DNA of 64,000 nt, from the NCBI GenBank assembly GCA_033002965.1, contig JAURVB010006366.1, positions 62,001 to 126,000 on the forward strand. The letters are read 5' to 3'. The DNA comes from Piper betle (lineage: Eukaryota > Streptophyta > Magnoliopsida > Piperales > Piperaceae). The position numbers were made by a program, and so were the translations under genes. The notes below the pieces were generated by a model, which saw only the letters and a program-made list of their open reading frames with translations, ran no database searches and was not told the DNA's origin. This document shows, piece by piece, positions 11,863 through 25,141 of this stretch (positions are counted from its first letter, which is position 1; every line of letters begins with the position of its first letter).

Positions 11863-13302
11863 AAGGGGAAAACTTGAAAATATGAATTATGATGATGAAA
11901 TTCTAATGTGCAGCATGATTTTTTTTTAAAAAAAGAAGAGAGGCAAAGCATGATTAAAGATTAGTATAAACATGTTTTAGATTGATTAAAAAACTTTTAG
12001 TTTAAGAAAAGTTGTCAAATTTATCAAATTAAATAGCAAACCAATCAAAATACAGCAAAAAAATCATATCATTGTAGTCTATCTTTTAATTTAATTAAAA
12101 TTTATCTTTAAAATTAGAATGCATAATTTATAATATATAAGATCATTATAATCTATCTCATTAATTATCTATATTAATAAGAGCATCTCTAGTGTGACAT
12201 CTTGCCTAGGGCTAGGGATTTGTTGTATCAAGTACTACAACAAACCCAACGTAATTTGTGTAAATCAAATTAAATTAGTGATATTTATGAAAAATGAAAT
12301 TTCATGTGCTAAGCGATTAACCTTGGCGATGTATATCTGGCGGACACAGAAAATGGAACCGGTTGGAGCATGTCGTTCTCGGAGCATTTAACTTGCACAA
12401 CAATGAAATCAAGAAAATGTAAAAAACATGCCAGTCAATTGTGACAGACATGCGTGTGCAGGAAGATGAAAAGTTGTAATGTTCCTTAATATTAACATTT
12501 CTTGAAATAATATCCATGAAATCAATATAAACTTGGAGAAAGCAAACCTACTACCATCAGAACAGCAGTAAGCTTCATCTGTGAGATATAAATTCCTTCA
12601 ACAACCAAACCCATAAAGTCTTGGACTCATTTCAATTTCTGAATCACAACAGGTCGTCATGTAAGTTAGATACGGGCTCCTTAATATTGCATTCATTGTC
12701 TGTTTGGGATGGTCTTAAACTCAAGGACCAGTAATGTATCAGTGCCTTTGCTTCTGGGTTCCATCTCTGGTTATGTCAGGTATGCCTGAAAGATAGAAGC
12801 AATTATTTGCCAACAGAGTTTGCTAGCATTCAATTTACGTAAAGAAAGAAGGGTTGTGAAAACTGGCAAGTAAATGTTCCCATTCTTAGCTTCTAAAGAA
12901 GTCAAGAAAACTGGTAAGTAAATTTTCATGTTTGCAGATCATATTCCTTAGAAGTCATGATAACTGGTAAGTAAATTTTCATGTTTGCAGATCATATTCC
13001 TTTGCAAAAAATAGCTCTTTTAAATGTCAGTGATGTTGGCTTTAGTTTTTGTGTTTTGCCCATGATGGAGTGGTCCCACCGAAACCCTAATTCATCAAAT
13101 TTTCAAAAAATATAAAGATGGAAATTTAGTTTCCTCCATTAAATTATTTTCTCCAAAAATATCTCATTTGTTGGGAACCTCTCTAACCAGATCTGTATGA
13201 GTAATTGAGACTCTAATATACAACAGAAGAGAAATGGTGATTAATAAGATAATAGACAGTTTATTAACTTTTTTGTGTATTAAATAGCGATCCAACATGA
13301 TC
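11863..13302. other. Intergenic, AT-rich
   Basis: No gene was seen. The region includes the ~50-bp tandem array at 12858-13003, listed separately. Confidence 0.55.
12858..13003. repeat. ~50-bp tandem array, three units, each with splice-site-like ends
   Basis: Units begin at about 12858 (degenerate), 12909 and 12962. The last two are nearly identical over 41 bases. Each of these contains AACTG|GTAAGTAAATTTTC followed by TTTGCAG, a perfect donor and acceptor only 24 bases apart. That is too short for a plant intron, so the resemblance is probably accidental. Confidence 0.85.
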
Positions 13303-13952
13303 TTCCACTACAAAAGAAAAAACTAGTTTAGTCCATGGCAATTGTCCATCACACCTAAAAACTGTGATATATGTTATATTTCTCCACGACTTTAGAACCA
13401 TGGACTAAATTAAATATATTTCTTTAGGTTTTAAATATATGTGTATTTTTATAAATATTTCTCCATGGCTAAATATATTAGTGTACAGTTATTGAAAAAT
13501 GCGGGCATATATAATTTTTGTCCTTTAGCTAAACATATATTACTCCACGGTTTTAAACAAATTTGTCTTTTTATAAATTTTTCTCCACGACAAAATACAT
13601 TACTCCACTGTTATTAACGAGTGTGGATATCTTCTAGTTGTGATTCTAACCCAACAAGATGGCATGTGTAGTACACCTTGCTGGTTAGGGTGGCCCTTTG
13701 ATCAATCTCTTTTGGTTTAGCAAATTGTTGATTTCTGCTAGCTATAAGCCTGAGTCTGTTACTAAATTTTGTTTCACAAATCATTTGGATTTTTATGAAC
13801 AATCTGATGTGTCAATTTTATATTGCTCCAACAGTCTGATTTTGATTTTGATTTTTGTTTTGATTTTGATTTTGTTTTGATCCCTTCGCATTTTTAGTTT
13901 CTTCTTCAACTTCTGTAGCTATAATTTTTTTAGTTTACTGCTGCATGGGCGA

Positions 13953-13983
<31 letters not shown>

Positions 13984-15871
13984 TAGATGTGTATATCATT
14001 ATAAGGTTGTAGTTTCTTTCCGGTTGCAATTTAGTGACAGTTCTCCAATTAATCCCCATTATACAAGGTTGTATTTTTTGTTTCCTATTGAATGGATATT
14101 GCAATATTTGCCCCAATACTAAACAATGTGAATTCGAAAAAAAAACACAAAATAATATATTAGCAGTATACGGGGAGACAATATCTTGAAAATATAGCAG
14201 CCATACCCTGTTATTATACAATGTTGTTAGCATTCATTACAAATTCATATTTGTCTAGGAAATTTCAGCTCTTTGTTTGTGGGGGATCTAGAACAAATGA
14301 GATTCTTGGTAAGGCTACCATTAATACTCTGCATAGGAGAACACCCGAGGGATCAAAACCACAAAATATTATGGGTGAAACTTCAAGTAATAGCCTTAAT
14401 GCAAAGACAGTGTCCCGAAGGGCAAATTCAGGTGATGTTTGCTGTGAGCTTTCCGGTAATGCATATTTCTTTAAAGTAGTTTCTTACATTATTCAATTAT
14501 TTTTGTGATTACCCTTTATATTATTCAATTATTCATGCATAAATCAATCCTCCAATATGACAGTTGATTCCTCTCCTACCATACTAGGAAATCCAGGTAA
14601 GCAAATTTTTTATGCATGTTATGTGGTTTATTGAGTGGTACTTCTTCGTGCATTTCATGTAAATAACAGGAAGTGCATCACGTTTTTTCATGGAAAATAT
14701 AGAAAATCAAAATGGGTTCCCTGGTTCTACTACTTTGGAATTAATACTTTGCAAATTAATGAATCATTCCATACAACCTGTTATGAAGGTATGAAGTATT
14801 ATAGTTACCTTACATAATACTTTCAATGATGTATTCTTTGATTGTTGTAGTAAATGATTTGAGAATGTCTTGTCTGTTTTTTTTGCAGAGAATGATGATC
14901 CTTACTATCCAGTATTAGAGGATGACTTTGCATGATAAGGTCTGGGAAGTTCATATTACGGTACGTATATTTATTAACTTCTAGATACTTGTGCATGCAT
15001 AGCAGATATGATGAAACCTTAAAAGACACGTTAAGGTGAATATTTATTAACTTCTACATGTTTTGGTTGGGTGGATAATGAGTATAGATAGATCCAACTG
15101 ATAATGTGTAAAAGTGAGCGAAGCAGGGAAGTAAGTTCCTCTTTCAGTTCTCGTTACATATGAAGCTGGTAAAGGAGAAAGCAATCGAAAGTCTCAATCA
15201 AACTTAAGACTAGAAGTTGTGAAAATCATTTCCCATCTTCCCTGGCCTCCATTTCTAGCTCCCAAGTGCGAACTCCATATGTTCATACATGGGTGGTTTG
15301 AGTCGCAGCTCAGGTCTCGTGTCCATGGTCAGGAAAACATGCGTTTGCGAGATTTTGTTAGTTCATGGTCATATACAGGAAGGGCAGGGCAGCCCACTTT
15401 TTTTTTAAAAAAAGTCTAACCTGATATATTTACTTTATCTCCTTGTAGCTACTAAAATAATTTAATGAATTCATAGGAAGAAAATCTTAACCATATCTAT
15501 ATGTATGTTTCCTGAAATTGCTTGAGCTTTGTGTTATGTGTTGGCGTGTTTTTTGGTGGAGACACCCATAAGGGGTGGATTTACCAAATCAATATAACTT
15601 TTTGTAAAGACACCTGTAAGGGGTGGATTAACCAAATCAATAAAGATATTTACTTTGACTTAGTCTCAAATTAATTAAATATTATCTCCTCATATTTATC
15701 TTATCAGTTAGTTTGAGATAATGATGGAAAAACATATAAATATTACATCTCTCCAACGTAAAAAAGAAGAATATGGAGTTACAATGTTTCCAAGGAGAAG
15801 GATGATAGGTTGTGAAAATCAAACATTTTCCTAACGATCAAGTCTTGACTTGTGAGCATGGTGACTCTTGT

Positions 15872-16350
15872 TGTGACACCCCGATTTCAGTTCACCTAAA
15901 AACTGGAATAGAAATGTCGCATTCAAGTTGAGTTATGTATAAATCAGTTAGTTTATAAGACTCGATCAATAATATAGATCGAAGTAACCCGCTTGGTGTC
16001 AACAGAATGAAAGACATTGTTAAACACATGTAAAATATACATTAAATATAAGTAAAAGTGTAAAAGAAAATAATTATGGTGAACTCAAATGTATGTAGCG
16101 TTTATCTTTCCTCCCACTAAAATCGACCCAGGATCACCAGACTTACATAATAATAGGAGAAATGTCAATGACAAGTATCACTGGTTACATAATAATAGGA
16201 GAAATATTAGTAACAAGTGTTATTAGTTACATAATAATAGGAGAAATACCAGTAACGAGTGTTAATGGTCCATAAATAACTAATAGTCAAATTGACACAA
16301 GAGAGAAGACAATCTTGTTGCTACGATAAAGAAATAATCTTGTTACTATG
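15872..16350 (-). mobile_element. Fragment of the long LTR family (3' end), minus orientation
   Basis: It starts TGTGACACCCCGATTTCAGTT on the plus strand, matching the terminal TGTAACACCCC of the 2.9-kb LTR at 27663. Farther in, the words CAGTAACGAGTGTTA and TGGTCC match the corresponding part of that LTR near 28290. The upper boundary is uncertain and may extend to about 17400. Confidence 0.55.
16143..16268. repeat. 42-bp tandem array, three units
   Basis: Units at 16143, 16185 and 16227 each begin TTACATAATAATAGGAGAAA and end with a variable AAGTRTYA tail. All three have exactly the same length. Confidence 0.93.
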
Positions 16351-19153
16351 TTATCATGAACAATATTGTTTTTGAGAACATCATTTTAATGAAATTTGAT
16401 GCTAGCATATAATATGTCTCATTTGTTGAGATATATAAATTTAAAAAAAATGATATTTTGTAATAGTATTTGAGATGTTGAAGTTATTATACATAATTGA
16501 TAATGTGTTCATCAAAACTTGCAATGATTTTACATAACATATTTCCACTAACACAAAGAGTAGTATGTTACATAGGATGAATGATTTTCTCACTGAACAT
16601 TTGCCTCTAGTGCTTAAGTTGCATTGATAGATGAGATGTCACCTATGTAGCCTCAATAAAAGATTGAGATGAGACCATTTTTGAAAATGATCGATGTGGT
16701 TTCCCAAAATCATAATCCCATATAACCAAATATGAGACTTAGACAATTACATTATTTGTAATTGTACTAGTTGTCTCAGGTCAATTACCTGAGTGATAAT
16801 TGAACTTAAATCTATATGGTATTAATAAATGACATATGCTCTATGCGAGTTATTTTCTATATAAATTTATATCCACCATAACATGTGATTCATATCATAT
16901 GCATTATTTTAACTAAGAGGATAGTGAGAGAATAATCTCTGCTTTTCCACTGAGTGAGATTTTCGAAACAAAATTGCTTCTCAGTACCCTTAGTTACTTT
17001 CAACTATATTTGAGATAGTAAAACAATGTTTCTTTCTTTAGTTTGCTAACTACAACCATGATAATTCGCTGATAAGTGGCATGTCTAAGAAAGTCGTCAT
17101 TTTGTATGTCAAAAGTAGTGCGAGTGTAAAAGGAAGACTATTATAAATTGTATCTAAGTATAGACCATTATAAAATCTTTGTGCCTGAATAATGTAGATA
17201 CAAGTAGTGAAGTAAAATAATTTAAGGGATATGTGATCTTCACTAATAGTCTGAGGTACAACAATTACATATAAGATACTATGTATCCCTAACAGGTGCA
17301 TAATTTGAACTTGTATATTTAGTTGTCCTCGTAGGTCGTATGGCCTACTTCTAGTTTGAAAATTTTTTGAGATCACCATTACACATTTTCGTGTGAGAGT
17401 GAGAGATTTAATTTGGTGGCGCCCATGAGATGGTAGCGCACTTTTACCCCATTATGTGTGAGTGGGAGATGTTTGTATATTTTTTAGTAGAGATACCTAT
17501 AAAGGGTGGACTCACCAAATCAATCAAGAAATTAACTTTGACTTAGTCTCAATTTAATTAAATATTATCTCTTGATTTTTATCTTATCGATTAATTTGAG
17601 ATAATGATGAAAAAACCTATAAAAATTACATCTTCTCCCCAATATATATAAAAAAAGAATAAGGAGTTAGAGTGTTTCCAAGGAAAGAGATGATAGATCG
17701 TGAAAATCAAACTTTTTACTATGATCAAATCTTGACTTACAAGCACGGTGACTCTTATCCATCGATCCATTGTGTTGTAAGATAAGTTTTTTATCTTATT
17801 TATATTTTATCATATATTTAATTTCTACATAATGAAAAGATGCTATATATCTGCCAAAATTTGGAAACATTATGGAGGCTCTTCGTAGGCATTGAAAGCT
17901 TTGTGTAGTTTTCTGTTGGGCCTTATATGATGAATGATGATTAGCAGAGAATATCATTTGTCTCCTAGTAGTTGCGCCGTGTTTCCTTTTGCTTCTCTAG
18001 CAACTAGCAAATGTCTGATCTATGCTCCACCAATTAAGCGGTTGATTTTTTTCATTTTTCTTGACTCTCTTGGCTCTTTCTAGAACTGATTTCAAATTTT
18101 GAATTTTTTAATTTGATATATTATTCATTTAACGTCTTTCCTTTGTTGTATAAGTTATAGGATGCTTGATCCCTATTTGACTATTTTTTCCCTTCGTTAT
18201 ATAAGTTAGGAGCCATTCGTATTGTTTGTGTTCACAATTTGCTGCTTCATATATATGAACTTTTGATTTTTATTTTTGCAGAGAATGGGAGAAATGAAAA
18301 TGGTGATCAAGATGGATGAAGCTCTTTGAATCATGGGTCCTAGCTATGTTTGTGGGATCTCTTGATTTTATATAAGATGATATGGGGGTTTAATTTGTTG
18401 GTGATATAATGACTATATTAATGTTAAATGTAATCACATTATTGAAGACTAATTAATTTAATTCAAGGATTTTATGATATTTTAAATGAATTTTTGTAAT
18501 GTGCAATTTATGTGAATGTGAATTGATTTTATTGATAATATATACACTGGTTATCTTTGTATATTTTTATTATTTTATTATTTACATAAAATAAAGATTT
18601 ATTAGAATTAAATTTCTCGTAATTATCAACCAATATAAATAAAAATTATTTTATTAATTGACTTTCTCCAACATTTACAAAAGCATTCCCCACAGTTCGA
18701 AGTCATATATTTATGTAGTTTGGTCAATTTAACTATACATTTTCCCCCACAATCAAAAAGCACATCGTTTTACTTGTAACATTTGCCATAAAAGAAATTT
18801 GTCCTCACTAAAATTTACTTGCTCACGGTCGAAAACCATAATAGAAAATTATATTCCTTGGTAAAAAATTGTATCCTTTACTTGACAACCGTTGACTAAA
18901 AGATATTTACAAACCGTCAAAAACCATAACATAAAATTATAGTTTTGACCACAAATAAAAAAACTGTGGTTTTAGATAGGTAATAGTCTATGGTTAAAAT
19001 AAGGCAACATGGAGGATAGAATCGGCCACGGAAGTATCGTCCACTCTACAAAATCCCACACTTTAGTCGTGGACAATGAAGAAGTCCCGGGTTTTTTTCA
19101 GAATGACACAGTGTTTTTTACCGTGGGTAAACATGGTATTTTTTGTAGTGGTC

Positions 19154-22100
19154 TTTACTGTACAAAGCATTCGTGAAATTAATATACTACTGCTCCATAT
19201 ATAATTCACTTCCTCAATCCAAGCTAATATGTATACACAAAACTGATCCTAATCGCCTCTTTTTAAAATTTAAATTTCACACCTTGCTTAGAATTTTCAT
19301 TTTCTCTCTTAAAAAGTCACCCTTAATCATTGATCATCACTTTTAGAGTTTGGTTTTGGGCTTCCTAGGTTTAGTTTTTTTGTGGGGGGGGGGGGTTTTG
19401 AATGCAGGCTTGATGTCGGACCAGAATGGGCGTGTTTTTGGTTTTAGGAGTGGGCTTGAGCTAGAATTTTGGCCTTTTGGATTATGAAATGGGGCTTGAG
19501 CTAGTGTCAACAACAACTCATAAGCGCTGAAGCATATTTTTCTTTGATGACTTATCCGAGTTTGCCCCATAATCAAGTTAAAATATGGTCAAACTTTAAC
19601 CGTATCATCAATATTTAACTGTTTAAAAATAATGTTTGAGTCTATTTCTATTTAATCAATAAATTAATTCGTTAGGAAAAATAATGCCAAAATACTTTTT
19701 TGACGTGTCTGAATTTTAAACATTATCAAAGTAAAGCATGGTTTAACTTTAGTCATGTCATCAATATTTAACCACTTATTAATAACGTTAGAATCTATAA
19801 AGTATAAGTAATTATTTTCCAAAGTAAAGAGTATTAGTGATATTTTATGCAAAAAAGGAGGTATAATATTTTTACTCAAACAGAAATTAAAAAAATTCAA
19901 AAACCTTGGTTTCTGAGCTGTGAATATAATAGAGTCACGCGGATGCCTTGCTCATCCATATGTACGTAATACTGTTTTTTTCCCAACATTACGTAATCCT
20001 AGTTTTGCATTGTAGCACTAATGTTGCATGTGTAAATATAGGTAGAACTTAAATATTTATGCAAGATGTCGGTGGCTATAGCCACAGATAAAAAATCAAG
20101 CAAAATGACCAACTCTTATATTTAGCATGTTTATGGGAACGTTCTCTAAAGTCCTGTCAACAGCTATAGAATCACTAAAATTTCCTACAGTCGAATTTTT
20201 AAATATTTATGGGATTGTTGGGATGAAAGTATTATAAATAATATGAACATTTAAAAATTGTCAACCTTATTAAAAGTATATATATTTAATATATTTTTTA
20301 TATAAAAATATTAAATAAATTAATTTGCGTCTAAATTAACTATAATTTTATTTAAATAAAAATATAAAATAATTATAATTACTTCTAAGTAGGTCAGTCA
20401 TGTGCAACTCATTTTCTTCATTTTTATTATCTCAAAAAATTTTAAAAGGGATTTTTTTGTATAGAGGAGAGAAAATAAGTGACCTACTAGATGATAATCA
20501 TGATTAATTTTAATACAAAATACAATGAGCATGTATTAATTTATTTTAGAAATATACTACATATAGTGCATTACATTTAGTTACATTGATCAATTAAAAT
20601 TTTCATGTCTCTATTTTATGTTAATCAAACGGAGCTTTAGGTGCAAAAATGTGATGCATTGAAGAAGTAATTATTTTCTTTCTCGTAAATAATTATTTTG
20701 TCTATGAACATGGCATATGGGCGGCCAATATTGATTAACGTTAAGTACTATTAAGGAGGGCCATGCTCTATAATATAATTGCTTGATGGGTCTTATTGAT
20801 TATCATATAACTAAGCAGGTAACAAGATAAACGACAATTTATGCAGACCCCAAGGACACAATATGGGGTTGGTATTGCATGGAAAACAGTATGACACTAA
20901 TCAAAAGTCTAAAGCAATGTGAAATGAGCCAATGTTTTACATTAATATCAAATCAAATTAGGCGACAAACATAATAATTATATCAAAGCAAGCAGTCAGT
21001 TCACAAATATAAGGGATGCTGCTTTTTTTCCCAAGCATAATCGATGGTCCTTTATCTTTTAGTGGATGCGCCGAATGTTTGATTAGTAATTGTATCTATC
21101 AGAAAAACAGGTCTGAGCTCTAAATAAATATTATAGTGTGGTTTTCAGTACAGTTCTGTTTCGTCTTACTTGATCATAGTTTATAGAAGAAAACTCTAAT
21201 ATTTATTTGTTTAAAATGATAACCCATTTTTGTGTAACATCATTTTGGGCATTACAGGTGGATAAACAAGGGATTAGCATTCCTTTAGGATTAATTACCT
21301 AGCTAGCTCTTTGGATCCGGATTGTTTGTCTATAAGCATAATTAGCAGCTGATAGGGATATTAAGCGAATTCTTAAATATTCATCCTACTTAACAATAAG
21401 TCAATTTGATACAGACAACAAAGTTTTTTTCCTCATTTTTTATTTTTATTTATATTTTTTGAAATCGAAACAACATAGTTTTAAATATTTTCATGAAGAT
21501 AATGTTGGAAATTATTTTCATTCAAGTGGCCCATCATCCACATTTATAATATATGATTATTAGCGGTTATTATTTCATGGATTATCTCTTTGATTAAAAA
21601 AGATATATACAAATGTCTTCGTATTTTTTGAGCCCCTGGAAAAATCTCAAAGACCATTAGATAAACTATCATCTTAAGAGATTTTGTTGGGTAGAAGATT
21701 GATCTCCATGAATTTATTTTTCAACAATATGGTATGTTTTTATAATCATTTAATAAAAATTTGATCCTCATAAATCTATGAATAAAGAGTCAATATTGCA
21801 TATAAATACATGACTTAATTTATGTTATTATTATTCTGAGGATATCTTACCAAAATTTCTCCAATGTATTTTAATAATTAATTCACATAATTCCCCAGGC
21901 CGGGGACGGTCACAAGTCACATCAAATGGCATGGTAGCTCATTGCTTGATTTATAAGGCAGCCTTAGCGAAGAATGCAAGCTAATCATCTTTCATGAAAG
22001 ATCAGACAAGTTGAACCCAGATCAATCTTTCTTTACCGGTGCCAGTTTACCATTACAATCACTTCTGATTGACAACCCATTTTATCCTTTAAAGTTTTTG

Positions 22101-22560
22101 GCTAAACAAATCTTACAATCTATATCCTTTTCATCGTTGAATTTCATATATTTTACTGTGGAATAATCCTCATTGGATCCATTTATGCTTCTTGTAGGCG
22201 TAATACTCAAGCTAGTAAGAATATTAAAAGTGAACTGGCCGCAAATTAATGTTGTGCTACAGGTGACATCTTGACAAAATGATATTAAGTGACATCATCT
22301 TGAACTTATTAGCATGCATAAATACCTCTTTTAATTACTACTTACACTCGTTAAGCTTGTCTGAAGTAATTAGAAGTTTGCAAATTAACACGTTATGCCT
22401 TGTATATCATTTTGGAAGATGATAAAACCAAGCTACTGGCAAATATTCTCAGATAACTATAAAAGGTTGAAAACATACTGCAACTCGTCCAATGCTCATA
22501 CCAGAAAAACTTGCTTTCAGAAATAAAAAAACACCATAAAAAAACATGTAATTTGGCGTA
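19154..22560. other. Intergenic, AT-rich, no gene seen
   Basis: The region contains a G-run at about 19384-19395 and a weak ~155-bp direct repeat (words ATCATCAATATTTAAC near 19603 and 19757). Short frames here have no recognisable family. Confidence 0.55.
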
Positions 22561-24660
22561 CACATAATGGAGATCAATTCTTACTCATGTCTCCCTTGCA
22601 TATTATTGCTTTAGATATTCCTTCCTCTTCGTCTAGTGTAAAGGGAATCTTTTTGTCTAACCAACAAATTTCTCATGGCCTTTACACAGATGAACCTTCG
22701 TTATCTAAAATGAAATTTAAAATAAATATGCATAAGTATAAACCTGATAGAAATAAATGTTCTACTGAATTTATGCAACATAAGTATAAAAAGTTTAGAG
22801 AATGGTATTTTAAAACTTTTAATAAAGATGAATTAGAAAATTATAAAACTTCATATTATAACCATTTAGAAGTAATTGGTTTCGAAAAACCCTTCGTAGA
22901 ATGGTTTTCACAAGAATATGAAAGTAAAATCCAAGATTCTAAAGAGTCTAGAACTTGGGATACTCCCAAAGGAAAAACTATTACTAGTAAGCATCCACCT
23001 ATAGGAAATATCGTATATGGTGGAATAGAGGCAGTATCTTTTATGAAAACATATCAGGAGAATTAAAATGAAGAATTAGTGATTGTAATTAAACAAAATA
23101 ATTATACACATCTTCATTTGCAAACCCTCGCTTCCCACTTATCCCAAATTGAAGAAAAATGGATTCCTAGAGAAAAGGGAAAAGAAAAAGTGGAAAGTGA
23201 AAAAATAAAACCTGTTTTGATAAAACCTCCTATAATATCAAAAGGATTTACTACGAATACCTTATTAAACGATAAGTTTATTGATAAATTAACACAAAGG
23301 TTAGGATCTTTAACCTTAAAAGATTATGTAAGAATGATTAGTGATGATAATATAGAAGAGATACTTAATTAATTTCAAAGTGATAAGATAGCAATGGCCA
23401 AGCCAATGATACAACAACCTTTGCCGGTTGGAAGGCATTACTAACCTAGACCCACTCCTGCTTCATTATTATTTGAAGAAAATTCTATGAATATAGCATT
23501 ATCATACGATAGTCATTCTATCTATGAATGGAATATAGATGGACAATTTGAGTATTAAATAATAACTACCCTATATAATATATTAATGTATTCTACTATT
23601 TGTAGAACAGGAGACAATAGTGACCGTCAAATAGCATACTTCATTATTGCAGGATTTCTCGACCAACTTAAAGGTTAGTGGGATCATCACTTAACACCAA
23701 TACAAAAATTTGAAGTTTTGGGAGCCACTAAGATTGACCCTAATACAGATCAAGCTAACAAGATGCAATATATACATTAGTATCAACAATATTATTTCAT
23801 TTCGTAGGTGATACCAATGCAATGGAAGAGAGGACACATGATATGATTATGAATTTAAAATGTCCTACTCTCACTCATTTCAGATGGTACAAAGATACAT
23901 TTTTATCTTTATTATTTCAAAGGGATGATTCTATCCAAGATTTATGTAAAGAACAGTTTTTAGTAAGATTACCACCGTTATTTGCAGATAGAATTAGGAC
24001 TAAATTAAGAAACTAGTATAATGGAACAATTCCTTATAATTTATATACTTTTGGTAAATTAATCAATGAAGTTGTTACAGAAGGTTTAGGTTTATGTAAT
24101 GACCTAAATCTTAAGAACCAAGTGAAAAAATAGAAATTATTGGGAAAAAAGGAATTAGGAGAATTATGTAAACAGTTTGGTACATCTCCTTATCCTACAC
24201 CTCCGTCAAAAGTAAGGAATAATAAGAAACAATTTGTTCCAAATAGGAGAAAATTTAGGAAACCTAAAATAAAAGATAATAAAGAATAAAAAATTAGTAA
24301 ACCCTAAAAGAAATGTAAAAGTTAAAAATAAACCTAGTGGTTCCAAACCCATAGTCTGTTGGGATTGTGGACAAACAGGTCACACAAGCATACAATGTTA
24401 ATTACGTAAAAAGATAAAAGAATTAAATATTCCAGAAGAAGAAAAAGATAGTTTATTATCAATTCCAAAATATCATGAATGATATATTTAATCTATATGT
24501 TGATTTCATTATTGTATATATTGATGACGTATTAATATATTTAAATACGTTAGATCAACATTGTAAACATTTAGATCAATTTTATAAAATAGCAAAACAT
24601 AATAAAATAGTATTATCTAATAAAAAAGATGATATTAGTCCAATCTTCTATAAGGTATTT
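22560..24660 (+). mobile_element. Endogenous caulimovirid (plant pararetrovirus) remnant, broken
   Basis: Fragments in consistent plus orientation include a 159-residue frame (22587-23066) and a Lys-rich frame (23079-23372). After an interrupted stretch come a coat-protein-like block (23822-24016) with the 'LKCPTL..FRWYKD' and 'LPPLFA' words typical of caulimovirid capsids, and a C-x2-C-x4-H-x4-C zinc knuckle at about 24360-24402. A reverse-transcriptase piece with the YIDDVL catalytic box starts at 24475. Protease and the front of the reverse transcriptase are missing between the knuckle and this piece. Multiple stops and frame changes separate the parts, so nothing functional remains. The capsid and RT wording resembles petuvirus/florendovirus-type endogenous elements more than mammalian-type retroviruses; genus is not determined. 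It ends inside a (TA)n(GA)n tract. Confidence 0.85.
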
Positions 24661-24664
24661 AAGA

Positions 24665-24667
<3 letters not shown>

Positions 24668-24744
<77 letters not shown>

Positions 24745-24763
24745 AGTAGAGAGAGAGAGAGAG
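24668..24763. repeat. Compound microsatellite (TA)n(GA)n
   Basis: About 23 TA units are followed by a GA/GAGT-rich run. It forms the right border of the viral remnant and the left border of a GC-rich fold-back block. Confidence 0.95.
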
Positions 24764-24767
24764 AAAT

Positions 24768-25141
24768 TTTGTTGTGCGATGCCTGCTCTTGCAGCGCAGG
24801 CAACACACAACAATGAGAGCCGTTGGATCATATTCCAGTGGCTCTCATTGGCCTAGGTGGGGGGACTGCGGTTGCGGGCGGGGGTAGGGTGGACCGTGGC
24901 TGCGGACGGGGGTGGGGGGACCGCAGCTGCACGCGGCGCAAGGGGCGCCGCAGTGGCCAATGGGGCAGGCGGGGGTGGAAGGGGGCAATCGGGGGCCGTG
25001 GCAGCAAGTTGCAGGCAGGGCCGGGGGGATTGCGGCTGCGGGTGGGAGGGCCACACGGTTGGTTGCGTGGGGTGGAGGAGATTGGGGGGCCGAATGAGAA
25101 CCATTGGATTTATTGGGCATTGCCTGCACACATCAATACCA
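24768..25141. mobile_element. GC-rich block 1 with terminal hairpins between TA tracts
   Basis: GC content jumps sharply inside AT-rich DNA. Near the left end AATGAGAGCC pairs with GGCTCTCATT 19 bases later, and TGCCTG..CAGGCA forms a second hairpin. A related AATGAGAACCATTGGAT lies at the right end next to a TGCCTG word. The block is bordered by (TA)n(GA)n and a short (TA)n. Open frames on both strands are low-complexity Gly/Arg/Pro and are not genes. It may be a small non-autonomous element that targets TA repeats, but no target duplication can be read within simple repeats. Confidence 0.5.

Larger units (their letters stand above)
15550..17759. repeat. ~300-bp direct repeat pair (15550-15869 and 17475-17759)
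   Basis: Both copies run through GGTGGA..ACCAAATCAAT, a long shared AT-rich middle, and end at GGTGACTCTT, where similarity stops abruptly. The first copy has an extra internal 44-bp duplication. The 1.6-kb spacer begins with TGTGACACCCC, the end-type of the long LTR family. The copies may be LTRs of a decayed element or a duplication separated by that insertion. I cannot choose between these, because neither copy has clear TG..CA ends. Confidence 0.75.
13306..19150. mobile_element. Decayed CACTA-like DNA transposon, ~5.8 kb, with internal insertions
   Basis: The left terminus CACTACAAAAGAAAAAACTAG and the right terminus (inverted: CACTACAAAAAATACCATG) face each other. Both subterminal zones (13306-13620 and 18780-19140) are crowded with short related words such as CCATGGAC, CTCCACGA and their complements. 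That is the hallmark of CACTA subterminal repeats. Flanking triplets are TTC and GTC, so the 3-bp duplication is imperfect. Inside, exon-like ends (TTTTTTGCAG|AGAATG at about 14890 and 18280) suggest remains of a transposon gene, but I could not identify a transposase domain. The element also contains a ~300-bp direct repeat pair and a fragment related to the long LTR family at 27-36 kb. Confidence 0.6.

Noticed and set aside
12909..13003. Possible small CRISPR-like or regulatory direct repeat
   Set aside because: Only two good units are directly adjacent without unique spacers, and the context is a plant nuclear genome.
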